Shown one piece after another: positions 1 through 9,612 of a stretch of DNA of 64,000 nt. The translations under genes and the position numbers were made by a program. The DNA is from Pseudobutyrivibrio ruminis. GTDB taxonomy: Bacteria > Bacillota > Clostridia > Lachnospirales > Lachnospiraceae. Under the pieces are notes generated by a model, which worked only from the letters and a program-made list of their open reading frames with translations, was not told where the DNA came from and did not search any database. Within the stretch, counting starts at the first letter, position 1. Every line of letters begins with the position of its first letter. Location of the stretch: NCBI RefSeq assembly GCF_015057245.1, contig NZ_SVET01000004.1, positions 158,875-222,874 on the forward strand, read 5' to 3'.

Positions 1-1
1 G

Positions 2-1105
2 GACAGAAATAAAAAGATCATTCAAACCAGTTTGATTGGCATTGTTGCCAATTGCTTTTTGGCAGGATTTAAAGCGTTTGTTGGTCTTGTTACAGGATCA
101 ATTGCAATTGTCCTTGACGCAGTAAACAACTTAAGTGATGCCTTATCATCGGTAATTACCATTGTCGGTACAAGAATTGCCAATAAGGCACCAGATAAAA
201 AGCATCCACTTGGACATGGCAGAGTAGAGTATATTACTGCTGCTATCATTGCAATTATCGTTTCATATGCCGGCATAACATCACTTATTGAATCAATTAA
301 GAAAATAATTGAGCCACAGTATCCAGAATACAACACAGCAAGCCTTGTTATTGTAGCTGTTGCTGTAGTTGTAAAGATTGTACTTGGAACATACGTTAAA
401 AAAGTTGGGGAGAGTGTTAATTCAGGTTCACTTATCGCATCTGGTGAGGATGCAAAGCTGGATTCGGTTATCTCTGCAACAACACTTGTAGCTGCAATCA
501 TTTTTATTGTATTTGGTATAAGTCTTGAGGCTTGGCTTGGTGCCATCATCTCAGTTATCATCATCAAATCAGGCTACGATATGATTTCAGAAACAATTTC
601 ACAGATTCTGGGAGAGCGTGTTGAAATGCAGCTTTCTCATGATGTAAAGAGAGCTGTTGTCAGCTTTGACGAGGTGCTAGGGGCATATGATCTTAGCTTA
701 CACAATTATGGACCAAACCGTTACGTTGGTTCGATACATATAGAGGTTGATGAGGATATGGGAATGGCTCATCTTGATCAGCTTCAAAGACAAATCTTTC
801 ATAAGGTATATCAGGAGACAGGTGTTGGCCTTGAAGGAATCGGCATCTACTGCAAAAACAAAAAGGATTCTCCAGCTGATATACTTAGAAAAGAGCTTTC
901 AAAGTTTGTGAAGACATTCGATTATGTTAAGCAGATTCATGGTTTCTACTATGATGAAGCTAATCAGAGTGTCAACTTCGATGTGGTTATCAGATTCGAT
1001 GACCCAAATAGAAAAAAGACTTTTGAAAGTATTAATAATGCACTTAAGGAAAAATATCCACAATATACATTTAATCTTAACTTGGACATCGACTTAAGTG
1101 ATTAA
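2..1105 (+). CDS. Cation diffusion facilitator (CDF) transporter, 5' end outside window
   Basis: Membrane metal/proton antiporter of the CDF family, expected to export Zn, Fe or Mn from the cytoplasm. The frame is open from base 2 without a convincing start, so the N-terminus lies upstream of the window. Visible are family motifs: DAVNNLSD near visible residue 39 (metal site in the second helix) and HPLGHGR near residue 67, followed by several hydrophobic helices to about residue 200. After that come two soluble segments; the family usually has a single cytoplasmic ferredoxin-like domain, and here a second similar segment seems to follow near the C-terminus. The gene ends 19 bases before the phosphoglucomutase start and may be co-transcribed with it. 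Substrate cannot be told from the sequence. Confidence 0.9.
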   Translation, partial: DRNKKIIQTSLIGIVANCFLAGFKAFVGLVTGSIAIVLDAVNNLSDALSSVITIVGTRIANKAPDKKHPLGHGRVEYITAAIIAIIVSYAGITSLIESIKKIIEPQYPEYNTASLVIVAVAVVVKIVLGTYVKKVGESVNSGSLIASGEDAKLDSVISATTLVAAIIFIVFGISLEAWLGAIISVIIIKSGYDMISETISQILGERVEMQLSHDVKRAVVSFDEVLGAYDLSLHNYGPNRYVGSIHIEVDEDMGMAHLDQLQRQIFHKVYQETGVGLEGIGIYCKNKKDSPADILRKELSKFVKTFDYVKQIHGFYYDEANQSVNFDVVIRFDDPNRKKTFESINNALKEKYPQYTFNLNLDIDLSD

Positions 1106-1124
1106 TTTAGTTTTAGGAGGAATT

Positions 1125-2819
1125 ATGGATTATAAAGCACGTTACAATGAATGGCTTGAAAAGCTTTCAGATACAGATCCATTAAAATCAGAGCTTCAGG
1201 GAATCGCTGGAGATGAAAAGGAAATAGAGGATAGATTCTACCAGGATCTTTCTTTTGGTACAGCTGGACTTCGTGGTAAGGTTGGCGCAGGTACTAATAG
1301 AATGAACTTCTTTACTGTTGGTAAGGCTACACAGGGTGTTGCTGATTTTATCATTTCAAAGGGTAAAGAAGCCTGCGAAAAGGGTGTTGTTATTGCACAC
1401 GACCCACGTCTTTTTTCAAAGGAGTTTTCTCAGCTTGCAGCTGGTATTTTTGCAGCAAATGGAATCAAGGTTTATGTATTCCCAGATCTTAGACCTACAC
1501 CAGAGCTTGCATTTATGATTAGACGTCTTGGTACAGTTTCAGGTATCAACATCACAGCTAGCCACAACCCTAGAGAATACAATGGTTACAAGGCATATTG
1601 GGATGATGGATGTCAGGTTTCATCTGAAATTGCAGATGGTATGACAGAGTGTATCAATGCTGTAGATATTTGGACAGGCATCAAGAAATCAGATTTTGAG
1701 CAGGGTGTTAAGGATGGCAAAATCATCGTTTTAGGTGCAGAATATGACAGAGAGTACCTTGATAAGATTGAAGCTTTAGCTATTCATGAAGGTGATGAGC
1801 TTGATCTTTCTATCCCTCTTGTTTACACACCACTTAACGGATGCGGCTCAATTCCATTCAGACAGATGCTTAACGATAGAGGCTTCTCAAACTGGACAAT
1901 CGTTCCAGAGCAGGAGAACCCAGACCCTAACTTTACAACAGTTGGATATCCAAACCCAGAGGATCCAAAGGCATTCAAGCTTTCTGAGGAGTATGGACGC
2001 AAGTTTGGTGCAGAGCTTCTTATGGCTACTGATCCTGATGCAGATAGATTTGCTATTGAGATTCGTGATAGCGAGGGCAACTATGTGCCTCTTAACGGTA
2101 ACCAGACAGGATACCTTCTTGTAAATTATGTTCTTGAGGGACACAAGGATGCCGGCACACTTCCAGCAAAGGGAGCTATGGTTAAGTCTATCGTTACATC
2201 AACACTTTCTACTATCATGGCAAAGGCTTATGGCGTAGAAATGTTTGAAACACTTACTGGTTTCAAGAACATTTGCGGAAAGATTCCATATCTTCATGAG
2301 AATGGATACAAATATCTCTTTGGTTATGAGGAGTCTGTTGGATATGCTATCTGCGAAGATATTCGTGATAAGGATGGTATCTCAGCTGGTATGATGGTTG
2401 CAGAGGCAGCTGCATACTACCGCAAGCAGGGCAAGACTCTTTGGGATGTTCTTCAGGAAATCTACGCTAAGTATGGTTACTTCGCAGAGGATGAACCAAA
2501 CATCATCCTTGAGGGAATTCCTGGTGCACAGCGTATTCAGCGTATGATGAAGTGGTTCCGCGAGAACCTTCCTACAGAAGTAGCTGGTGCAAAGGTTGAA
2601 AAGGTTATTGATTACATCAATGGATACGAGGATATCCCACCACAGAATGCAATCCGCCTTTTCTTAGACAATGGCTCATGGTTTGCAATTCGCCCATCAG
2701 GTACAGAACCAAAGATTAAGTTCTACTTCTATTCAAACCAGGATAGCAGAGAGAACGCACTTAAAGTAAACGGACAAATCAAGGACGAAATCTTCGCTCT
2801 TATTAATTCCGTAGAATAA
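1125..2819 (+). CDS. Phosphoglucomutase / phosphomannomutase (alpha-D-phosphohexomutase)
   Basis: Interconverts glucose-1-phosphate and glucose-6-phosphate (or mannose equivalents), linking glycolysis to nucleotide-sugar and glycan synthesis. The ATG at 1125 is preferred over an in-frame start at 1098 because AGGAGG lies at 1115-1120. The 564-residue length is typical of the PgcA-like group. Four family signatures are seen: TASHNP with the phospho-serine at S146, the metal loop DPDADR (D303, D305, D307), the sugar loop GYEES near residue 400, and the phosphate loop RPSGTEPK from R523. It could feed the dTDP-rhamnose enzymes encoded around 59-60 kb with glucose-1-phosphate; that link is inference. 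Confidence 0.95.
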   Translation: MDYKARYNEWLEKLSDTDPLKSELQGIAGDEKEIEDRFYQDLSFGTAGLRGKVGAGTNRMNFFTVGKATQGVADFIISKGKEACEKGVVIAHDPRLFSKEFSQLAAGIFAANGIKVYVFPDLRPTPELAFMIRRLGTVSGINITASHNPREYNGYKAYWDDGCQVSSEIADGMTECINAVDIWTGIKKSDFEQGVKDGKIIVLGAEYDREYLDKIEALAIHEGDELDLSIPLVYTPLNGCGSIPFRQMLNDRGFSNWTIVPEQENPDPNFTTVGYPNPEDPKAFKLSEEYGRKFGAELLMATDPDADRFAIEIRDSEGNYVPLNGNQTGYLLVNYVLEGHKDAGTLPAKGAMVKSIVTSTLSTIMAKAYGVEMFETLTGFKNICGKIPYLHENGYKYLFGYEESVGYAICEDIRDKDGISAGMMVAEAAAYYRKQGKTLWDVLQEIYAKYGYFAEDEPNIILEGIPGAQRIQRMMKWFRENLPTEVAGAKVEKVIDYINGYEDIPPQNAIRLFLDNGSWFAIRPSGTEPKIKFYFYSNQDSRENALKVNGQIKDEIFALINSVE

Positions 2820-2845
2820 CAGCAATTACATAAGGATTTATAAAG

Positions 2846-2877
2846 GGAGCTTGGCTTTATGGCTAAGTTCCTTTTTT
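2846..2877 (+). terminator. Rho-independent terminator after phosphoglucomutase
   Basis: A 10-bp stem (2846-2855 with 2862-2871, two G-U pairs) with a 6-base loop is followed by six T. It separates the phosphoglucomutase from the ABC exporter genes. Confidence 0.85.
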
Positions 2878-2955
2878 GTTTCGCTAATAAGACACACTTT
2901 TATGGTAGCATGGTTATACTACCCACCAAAGGTGCATTTAGGCGGAGGTATTTTC

Positions 2956-3657
2956 ATGAGTTTTGTAGAGTTTAAGAATGTTGGAAAAATATATAAGACT
3001 GGAGAGGTGAAGATAGAGGCTCTCCACGATGTTAATTTTGAAATAGAAGAAGGAGAGTTCTGCATTATTGTAGGGGCTTCCGGCGCAGGTAAGACTACGA
3101 TTTTGAATATCCTGGGTGGAATGGATACTCTTACTTCGGGAGGCGTTTATCTGGCTGATAGGGACGTGTCTGGATATTCACCTAGGGAGCTCACAAGCTA
3201 TCGCAGATATGATGTGGGATTTGTTTTTCAGTTTTATAACCTGGTTGGAAATCTTACAGCAAAGGAAAATGTAGAGCTGGCTGCCCAGATTTGTAATGAT
3301 CCAATTCCAGCAGAGGAAATTCTGACTCAGGTAGGGCTTGCAGATAGAATGAATAACTTCCCGGCTCAGCTTTCAGGTGGTGAACAACAGCGAGTTGCAA
3401 TAGCAAGAGCCTTGGCAAAGAACCCTAAGCTTTTGCTTTGCGATGAACCAACTGGTGCCTTGGATGACGCTACAGGTAGAGCAGTTCTAAAGCTTTTGCA
3501 GGATACTTGCAAGAAGAAGGGCAAAACAGTTGTGGTAATTACTCATAATCATGCCCTTACAGGAATGGCGGATAGAGTTATTTCTGTTAAATCAGGCACG
3601 GTTGTGGACATTACTTTGAATGAACATCCTAAGAGTGTGGATGAGATAGTTTACTAG
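2956..3657 (+). CDS. ABC transporter ATP-binding protein (MacB/LolD type)
   Basis: ATPase subunit of an exporter or mechanotransmission-type ABC system. The start at 2956 is chosen because CGGAGG lies at 2943-2948; a longer reading frame back to 2851 would begin inside the upstream terminator. The 233-residue product has Walker A GASGAGKT (about residues 40-47), the signature LSGGEQQR (from about 139) and Walker B LLLCDEPTGA (from about 159). The next gene, 26 bases downstream, encodes the matching FtsX-type permease. Such pairs serve peptide or lipoprotein export or antimicrobial-peptide resistance; which applies here is not visible. Confidence 0.93.
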   Translation: MSFVEFKNVGKIYKTGEVKIEALHDVNFEIEEGEFCIIVGASGAGKTTILNILGGMDTLTSGGVYLADRDVSGYSPRELTSYRRYDVGFVFQFYNLVGNLTAKENVELAAQICNDPIPAEEILTQVGLADRMNNFPAQLSGGEQQRVAIARALAKNPKLLLCDEPTGALDDATGRAVLKLLQDTCKKKGKTVVVITHNHALTGMADRVISVKSGTVVDITLNEHPKSVDEIVY

Positions 3658-3683
3658 TGGTTATTTTGTTTTGGAGAAGATAA

Positions 3684-6509
3684 ATGCTAGCAAAATCAAG
3701 TATTAGAGAAATAAAAGAGACCATAGGTCGATATATCGCTCTTGTTCTTATCATTGCCCTTGGTGTTGGATTCTTTTCGGGACTGAAGGTAACGGATCCT
3801 GCTATGCGTCAGGCTATGCAACAGTACTTTAAGGATACCAGCTTTTATGACTATAGATTGATATCAACATTGGGATTTGAAGAGGAAGATGTAGAGTATG
3901 TGGCAGAGAATGTCAGTGCAAGGGACGTAGAAGGGTCGATTTCCTTTGACGTTTTGACTGACTATGCAGATTCATCACATGCGATTAAAGCTATTAGCAT
4001 TCCAACTAACGTAAATACCATAGTATTGGAGTCAGGCAGATTGCCAGAGAGCGATGATGAGTGTCTTGTAGATTCATATTTGTTTGATGAATCCACTATC
4101 GGAAATACAATAAAAATATCCAGCAATAATGAAAAAGAGGATAGAGAAAACTTTAAATACAGCCAGTACACAATTGTCGGTACAGTAAAATCCCCATTAT
4201 ACATTCAATATGAACGTGGTAGTACAACCCTTGGAAGTGGTGTGCTAGACGGTTATATCTATATAAATAAAGGTGGATTTGATGTAGAGTATTACACCGA
4301 TATTTATGTGAAGCTTGATAGCGACTTGGAGATATATTCTGATGAATATAAGGACCTTATTGATGAAAAAGAGAATGAGGTCCAGACTGCTTTGGATGAG
4401 GCTGCTGATAATAGATACGACCGAATAATAGCAGATGCTTATAATGAACTGAATGATGCTAAGGAAGAGTTTGAAACCAGCAAAGAGGATGGTGCAACAG
4501 AATTGGCTGATGCCAAAGAAGAGCTTGATAGCGCAAAGAAGCAATTAGATTCGGCAAAAGCACAGATTGAAGAATATGAGATTCAGGAAAGTCAGTTGAA
4601 ATCTATGCTTGATTTACTTTTGATGGATCCAACTCAACAGGAGGCTGCAGGAGAGCTTAGCGTACAGCTTTATACACTTCAGGTGGGGCTTGAAACAGCA
4701 AAAACAGAGTATGCAAACGGTCTTGCAGAATATAATGAGGGCCTTGCAGAATATGAAGAAGGCCTGGAGGAATACAATACAAAGATTGCAGATGCGGAGG
4801 CCGAGATAGCAGATGCAGAAGCTGAAATTGAGGATATAGAGGAAGCTAATACATATCTTTTGATGCGAGATAGTAATGTGGGATATGTTTGTTTTGAAAG
4901 TGATTCTACAATTGTAGGAGCTATAGCTAACGTATTTCCGGTTTTCTTCTTCTTGGTTGCGGCCCTTGTATTCATGACCACCATGAACAGAATGGTTGAG
5001 GATCAGCGAACCCAAATTGGTGTTTTAAAGGCTTTAGGATATAGCAACGGAAGCATCATGGGGAAGTTTGTATTTTATTCTGGTTCAGCTGCATTTATAG
5101 GAACAGCATTAGGCTTTGTGGCCGGAACAATTGCATTTCCTAAGGCTATTTGGTTTGCCTACAAGATGATGTACAACACATCAGAAATTACATATTTCTT
5201 TAGCCCCGCTATGTTGATAATCAGTTTTGTTGTAGCTTTTGTATGTTCTGTTGGAGTTACATTTATATCCTGCAGGTATGAAATGGGAGAGATGGCTGCA
5301 TCACTTATGCGTCCAAAGGCTCCAAAGGCAGGCAAGCGTATCTTCCTAGAGTATATACCATGGTTCTGGAACAGGCTTAAGTTCTTAAAGAAGGTTAGCC
5401 TTCGTAATATTTTCCGTTATAAAGGCAGATTATTCATGATGGTTCTTGGAATTGGCGGATGTACAGCGCTGCTTGTGGCAGGATTTGGTATTTATGATTC
5501 TATTGCAGACATTGCTGTAAATCAGTTTACGAATATATCTAAGTACGATATGGATATTACCCTGAAAGATGGTGCCAAAGATACAGTAGCACCACTTGAA
5601 AACATGGGATATACGGTAGATGATTATTTGCTTTACTATCACACTTCCGTGGATTTAAAGGCAGGTAAGCACACCAAGAATGTATACTTAAATATATATG
5701 ATAACGATGCGAATATAGATTACTTCTATGATATGCATGATGGTTCAGAGGAGCATATCGTATTTGCGGATTTAAAGGATGATGAAATCATTGTCAATAA
5801 GGGTTTAAGCGAGCGTTATGGAATTAAAATTGGTGATAAAGTAACCATATCATCCGACTCAATGAATGCTACCACTTTTAAGGTGGCAGCCATAAACGAA
5901 AACTTCATATACAACTATGTATATCTAACAACAAGCGGATATGAAACAAACATCGGCACACTTCCAGAAAAGAAGAATGTGTACTTGAACATCAAAGAGG
6001 ATGAGGATGCCCACTCAGTTGGAGCTGAGCTTATGAATAATAAGAGCATTTCTGTGGTTTCCGCTACTATTGATACCTTGGATAGAGTAGACAGTATGAT
6101 GAAGAGCTTGAACATCATAGTTTATCTTGTAATAGGAAGTGCTATGGCTCTGGCAGCAGTTGTTGTTTACAATTTGACCAACATTAACATTGCGGAGCGT
6201 GTAAGAGAAATAGCCACAGTAAAGGTGCTGGGATTCTACAAGGAAGAGACTAGTGCCTATGTATTTAGAGAAAACATACTTCTAGCAATAATGGGAGCTG
6301 CAGTGGGACTTGTTTTAGGTAAGATTCTCCATGCTTTTGTTATGAGCGAGATAGTGGTTGATTTGATTACCTTTGATGTTAGAGTCACTGCTTTTAGCTA
6401 CATATTGGCTTTTGTTTTAACGGTATTATTTACATTTATTATTAATCTTTTAATGGGCAAAAAGCTTGACGAAATAAGCATGACAGAATCTCTTAAAGCA
6501 GTAGAGTAA
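3684..6509 (+). CDS. FtsX/MacB-family ABC permease with extracellular coiled coil
   Basis: A 941-residue membrane partner of the preceding ATPase. A first transmembrane helix (about 17-35) is followed by a long extracytoplasmic region whose second half (about 215-390) is rich in Glu, Ala, Lys and Leu in heptad-like runs, suggesting a coiled-coil stalk. A block of three helices (about 405-525) then matches an FtsX domain. A second unit follows: a helix near 590-610, a further outside domain, and three helices at about 815-930. Coiled-coil stalks of this kind occur in several Firmicute permeases of unknown substrate. The start ATG is preceded by GGAGAAG. Confidence 0.88.
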   Translation: MLAKSSIREIKETIGRYIALVLIIALGVGFFSGLKVTDPAMRQAMQQYFKDTSFYDYRLISTLGFEEEDVEYVAENVSARDVEGSISFDVLTDYADSSHAIKAISIPTNVNTIVLESGRLPESDDECLVDSYLFDESTIGNTIKISSNNEKEDRENFKYSQYTIVGTVKSPLYIQYERGSTTLGSGVLDGYIYINKGGFDVEYYTDIYVKLDSDLEIYSDEYKDLIDEKENEVQTALDEAADNRYDRIIADAYNELNDAKEEFETSKEDGATELADAKEELDSAKKQLDSAKAQIEEYEIQESQLKSMLDLLLMDPTQQEAAGELSVQLYTLQVGLETAKTEYANGLAEYNEGLAEYEEGLEEYNTKIADAEAEIADAEAEIEDIEEANTYLLMRDSNVGYVCFESDSTIVGAIANVFPVFFFLVAALVFMTTMNRMVEDQRTQIGVLKALGYSNGSIMGKFVFYSGSAAFIGTALGFVAGTIAFPKAIWFAYKMMYNTSEITYFFSPAMLIISFVVAFVCSVGVTFISCRYEMGEMAASLMRPKAPKAGKRIFLEYIPWFWNRLKFLKKVSLRNIFRYKGRLFMMVLGIGGCTALLVAGFGIYDSIADIAVNQFTNISKYDMDITLKDGAKDTVAPLENMGYTVDDYLLYYHTSVDLKAGKHTKNVYLNIYDNDANIDYFYDMHDGSEEHIVFADLKDDEIIVNKGLSERYGIKIGDKVTISSDSMNATTFKVAAINENFIYNYVYLTTSGYETNIGTLPEKKNVYLNIKEDEDAHSVGAELMNNKSISVVSATIDTLDRVDSMMKSLNIIVYLVIGSAMALAAVVVYNLTNINIAERVREIATVKVLGFYKEETSAYVFRENILLAIMGAAVGLVLGKILHAFVMSEIVVDLITFDVRVTAFSYILAFVLTVLFTFIINLLMGKKLDEISMTESLKAVE

Positions 6510-6524
6510 TTTACAGAAATCACT

Positions 6525-6588
6525 AGCATTTAATGCTTTACTGTGCTACAGTATGTTTAACTGTTTGGGACTAGCCCAAAAGTTAAAC
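6525..6588 (+). promoter_or_regulatory. Three consecutive palindromes in the threonine synthase leader
   Basis: Three inverted repeats lie head to tail before thrC: 6525-6530/6532-6537 (AGCATT arms, 1-base loop), 6539-6544/6548-6553 (TACTGT arms, 3-base loop) and a longer one at 6555-6569/6575-6588 (14 pairs with one bulge, 5-base loop). None is followed by a T run, so they do not look like terminators. They may be operators or a structured 5' leader; function is inferred only from position. Confidence 0.5.
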
Positions 6589-6614
6589 AAAAATATAGTT
6601 AGAGAGGAATAATC

Positions 6615-8105
6615 ATGGGAATCAATTACGTTAGCACAAGAGATGCATCAAAGCAGCAGATTACAGCTTCACAGGCTATTTTAAAGGGTTTGGCTGATGA
6701 TGGAGGCTTATATGTACCTACATCCATTCCAACTCTAGATGTTTCACTTGAGAAGCTTTCTGAAATGACATATCAGGAGGTTGCTTATGAAGTGTTGAAG
6801 CTTTTCCTTACAGATTTTACAGAGGACGAGCTTAAGCATTGTATAAATAGCGCTTATGATAGCAAATTCGATACAGAGGAAATTGCACCACTTGTTTATG
6901 CTGATGGAGCATACTATTTGGAGCTTTTCCATGGTTCAACAATTGCATTTAAAGATATGGCACTTTCGATTTTGCCACATCTTATGATTACTTCCGCTCG
7001 TAAAAATAATATCAAGAACGATATCGTAATTCTTACAGCTACATCAGGTGATACAGGAAAGGCTGCTCTTGCAGGCTTTGCAGATGTAGAGGGCACTAGA
7101 ATCGTTGTATTCTATCCAAAGAATGGTGTATCAGCAATCCAGGAGCGCCAGATGGTTACTCAGAAGGGTGCTAACACTCATGTTGTTGGTATCAAGGGTA
7201 ACTTCGATCAGGCTCAGACTGGTGTTAAGCAGATGTTCAACGACAAGGCTCTTGAGAAAGAGCTTGATGATGCAGGCTTCCAGTTCTCATCTGCAAACTC
7301 AATCAACATTGGCCGTTTGGTTCCACAGATTGCTTACTATGTATACGCATACGCAAAACTTCTTTCAGAGGGAAAGATACAGTCAGGTGAGACAATCAAT
7401 GTAGTTGTTCCTACTGGAAACTTTGGAAATATCCTTGCTGCATATTATGCAAAGAACATGGGACTTCCTATTGATAAGCTTGTTTGCGCATCAAATGAAA
7501 ACAAGGTCCTTTACGATTTCTTCACTACAGGAGAATATGACAAAAACAGAGAGTTCATTCTTACAAACTCTCCATCAATGGATATCCTTATCTCTAGCAA
7601 CCTTGAGAGATTAATCTATCACATTGCTGGCGATGATGCTAAAAAGAATTCTGAACTTATGGAGTCTCTTAAGACAACTGGTAAATACGAGATTACTTCA
7701 GATATGAAGGCTAAGCTTGAAAGCTTCTATGGAAATTACGCTTCAGAAGAAGAGACAGGCGAGACTATCAAGAATCTTTATGACAAGACAGGCTATATCA
7801 TTGACACACACACTGGTGTTGCATCATGTGTATATAACAAATTCAAGGCTGACACACAGGATGACAAGGTTACAGTCATTGCTTCAACAGCCAGCCCATT
7901 CAAGTTTACACGTGCTGTCATGGGAGCAATCGACTCAGCATATGAAAGCGAGGAAGATTTTGTACTCGTAGACAAGCTCTCAGAGCTTGGAAAGGTTGCA
8001 GTACCTAATGCCATCGAAGAGATTCGCTCCGCAGAAGTACGTCATGACACCGTCGTAGAAGTAGCGGACATGTGTGCCGAAGTAAAGAGATTTTTAGGAA
8101 TTTAA
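6615..8105 (+). CDS. thrC: Threonine synthase
   Basis: PLP enzyme converting O-phosphohomoserine to threonine and phosphate. The motif GSTIAFKDMA places the PLP lysine at K113, and TATSGDTGKAAL follows as the family's substrate/cofactor loop. The 496-residue length fits the long (yeast/E. coli-like) class. The ATG is preceded by AGAGAGGAA. No hom or thrB gene is adjacent, so it is not in a threonine operon here. The preceding leader holds three palindromes. A bidirectional terminator follows directly. Confidence 0.95.
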   Translation: MGINYVSTRDASKQQITASQAILKGLADDGGLYVPTSIPTLDVSLEKLSEMTYQEVAYEVLKLFLTDFTEDELKHCINSAYDSKFDTEEIAPLVYADGAYYLELFHGSTIAFKDMALSILPHLMITSARKNNIKNDIVILTATSGDTGKAALAGFADVEGTRIVVFYPKNGVSAIQERQMVTQKGANTHVVGIKGNFDQAQTGVKQMFNDKALEKELDDAGFQFSSANSINIGRLVPQIAYYVYAYAKLLSEGKIQSGETINVVVPTGNFGNILAAYYAKNMGLPIDKLVCASNENKVLYDFFTTGEYDKNREFILTNSPSMDILISSNLERLIYHIAGDDAKKNSELMESLKTTGKYEITSDMKAKLESFYGNYASEEETGETIKNLYDKTGYIIDTHTGVASCVYNKFKADTQDDKVTVIASTASPFKFTRAVMGAIDSAYESEEDFVLVDKLSELGKVAVPNAIEEIRSAEVRHDTVVEVADMCAEVKRFLGI

Positions 8106-8111
8106 AAAAGA

Positions 8112-8148
8112 GCTACCCGTTGCTTCAGCGGGTAGCATTTTTATTTTA
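8112..8148. terminator. Bidirectional terminator between convergent genes
   Basis: GCTACCC (8112-8118) pairs with GGGTAGC (8130-8136). An A run lies on the left and a T-rich tract on the right, so it can serve thrC and the opposing CheX-like gene, whose stop codon is at 8146-8148. Confidence 0.8.
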
Positions 8149-9027
8149 GAAACATATTATAAGGTGTATGGTTCCGAATGGGTAGGCGACTGGGAAGTCT
8201 ACGCATTTGTTGGCTCCGTAGAGTACACCGTCGGCGGTGATTTCTGGTGGAGCAAGTGATATGTCTTTTGATAAGGCGTTGGAAATGTTTACTATGAAGA
8301 GTCCATTGTGGAGGTTGAGGAAGTCCTCAAGGGCTGCAACAACGTACTCATCAAAGTCTCCAAAGTCTTCTTTTGCGTAGCGGGAAGCAAATGCAATGGC
8401 TGTTTCCCTGTCGCAATCAATATGTGTAAGAAACTCTCTGTCACTGGATATTTTCTGCGAGACACCAAATGTGACAGGAAATTCATCAAGTACCATAGGA
8501 GTGAGAGGAGAAAAGTCCTCTCCAACAAATCTAATTAAGCTGTTGAACATCAGCTCCAAATACATAACGTTTACTTCACTTACAGGCATTTCTGCAAGAA
8601 CAAAGAAATTGGAAATGATTGCACGGACAGCTTCTTCATTTTCAACATCTAGACTTAAATCATATATTTCAGTTTCATTTTTATAATCGAAAAGAATACG
8701 CTCTAACTCTTCGTAAGAAAATATTCCATCTTCAACAAGATTTTGGCCAAGTAAAATAAAATCAGGAGTCTGTCTTGTAAGTAAATCATTTACCTGATCA
8801 TCTGTAAGATATCCTCTATTAACAGCTATTTCACCAAAGCGTCTGTCTTCACGAGTTTGCACATATAAGCATTCATCCACTTCTTTTGCGGTCATGAAAC
8901 CCTCGTGAATGGCAATTGTGCCAAGCTTAATATGTGTTTGCGAAAGACGAGACATTGCATTGAAAAGCTGCTCTTGATTTACAATTCCTTTTTGAAGCAA
9001 ATAATTCCCCAAGAATTGTGTATACAT
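8146..9027 (-). CDS. MshEN-like repeats fused to a CheX-like domain
   Basis: A 293-residue soluble protein, probably acting with the response regulator encoded just upstream on the same strand. The N-terminal half has repeated segments of the form 'LG..L...G....EQL...L', with elements such as GEIAVNRGYLTDDQV, resembling the N-terminal domain of type II secretion/MshE ATPases, which in some proteins binds c-di-GMP. From about residue 150 the sequence resembles CheX, the CheY-P phosphatase: a long amphipathic region ends in EDFLNLHNGLF. In CheX the catalytic motif is Glu-x2-Asn; here the residue two before the Asn spacing is Asp, so activity may differ. Both assignments are by pattern, without a search. 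Confidence 0.65.
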   Translation of the reverse strand: MYTQFLGNYLLQKGIVNQEQLFNAMSRLSQTHIKLGTIAIHEGFMTAKEVDECLYVQTREDRRFGEIAVNRGYLTDDQVNDLLTRQTPDFILLGQNLVEDGIFSYEELERILFDYKNETEIYDLSLDVENEEAVRAIISNFFVLAEMPVSEVNVMYLELMFNSLIRFVGEDFSPLTPMVLDEFPVTFGVSQKISSDREFLTHIDCDRETAIAFASRYAKEDFGDFDEYVVAALEDFLNLHNGLFIVNISNALSKDISLAPPEITADGVLYGANKCVDFPVAYPFGTIHLIICF

Positions 9028-9030
9028 AGA

Positions 9031-9411
9031 TTATTTTCCTCCAAGTCGAAGCTCGATTATTTCTTGAATTTGATTGTTCTCGAAAGGCTTCTGAATAAAG
9101 TCCTTTGCGCCGAGCTGAATTGCTTTTTTGAGCTGGTCCTGAGTACCAACGGAAGATACGATAATGATAATCGCATCATTGTCGTATTCTCTGATTTCAG
9201 ATAGAGCAGTATTGCCGTCTTTCTCTGGCATTACAATGTCCATAAAAACTAAATCAGGTTTTTCTGATTTGTACAAATTTACAGCCTCTGCTCCGTTTTT
9301 CCCCTCAATAAAAGTAGCACCTGTGCTGACTTCTTTAACTGCATCCATGAGTTGTTTTCTAGCAAGGACTGAATCATCGCATATTAAAATCTTTTTGCCT
9401 GTAATATCCAT
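9031..9411 (-). CDS. CheY-like single-domain response regulator
   Basis: Stand-alone receiver of 126 residues. Acidic D12/D13, phospho-acceptor D58 (in VFMDIVMPE), the switch Ser in IVSSVG and the conserved Lys in IQKPF are all present. A longer frame starts at 9471, but the ATG at 9411 has GGAGGG placed correctly upstream. It is followed after 3 bases by the CheX-like gene, so the two are almost certainly one transcript: a signal protein plus its likely phosphatase. The partner kinase is not in this pair, and the target is unknown. Confidence 0.85.
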   Translation of the reverse strand: MDITGKKILICDDSVLARKQLMDAVKEVSTGATFIEGKNGAEAVNLYKSEKPDLVFMDIVMPEKDGNTALSEIREYDNDAIIIIVSSVGTQDQLKKAIQLGAKDFIQKPFENNQIQEIIELRLGGK

Positions 9412-9612
9412 ATGTCTTATCCCTCCTGCACAGTATAGAATAATAATACAATAAGAATAGCTTTTATTCAAATGAATTTATCTGATATTTTTGTTAATTT
9501 TCAAGGAATTGCGGGAAAACTTTTGAGGATAATAAATGGCCTTGTTTTTATAGAAAAGAGAATAAATAATCTATATAATAATAGGCGAGAATAATTTATT
9601 GGAGGATTAAAA

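Noticed and set aside
2898..2925. GGTAG...CTACC inverted repeat before the ABC exporter
   Set aside because: Only 5-bp arms with a 10-base spacer and no matching regulator gene nearby; could occur by chance.
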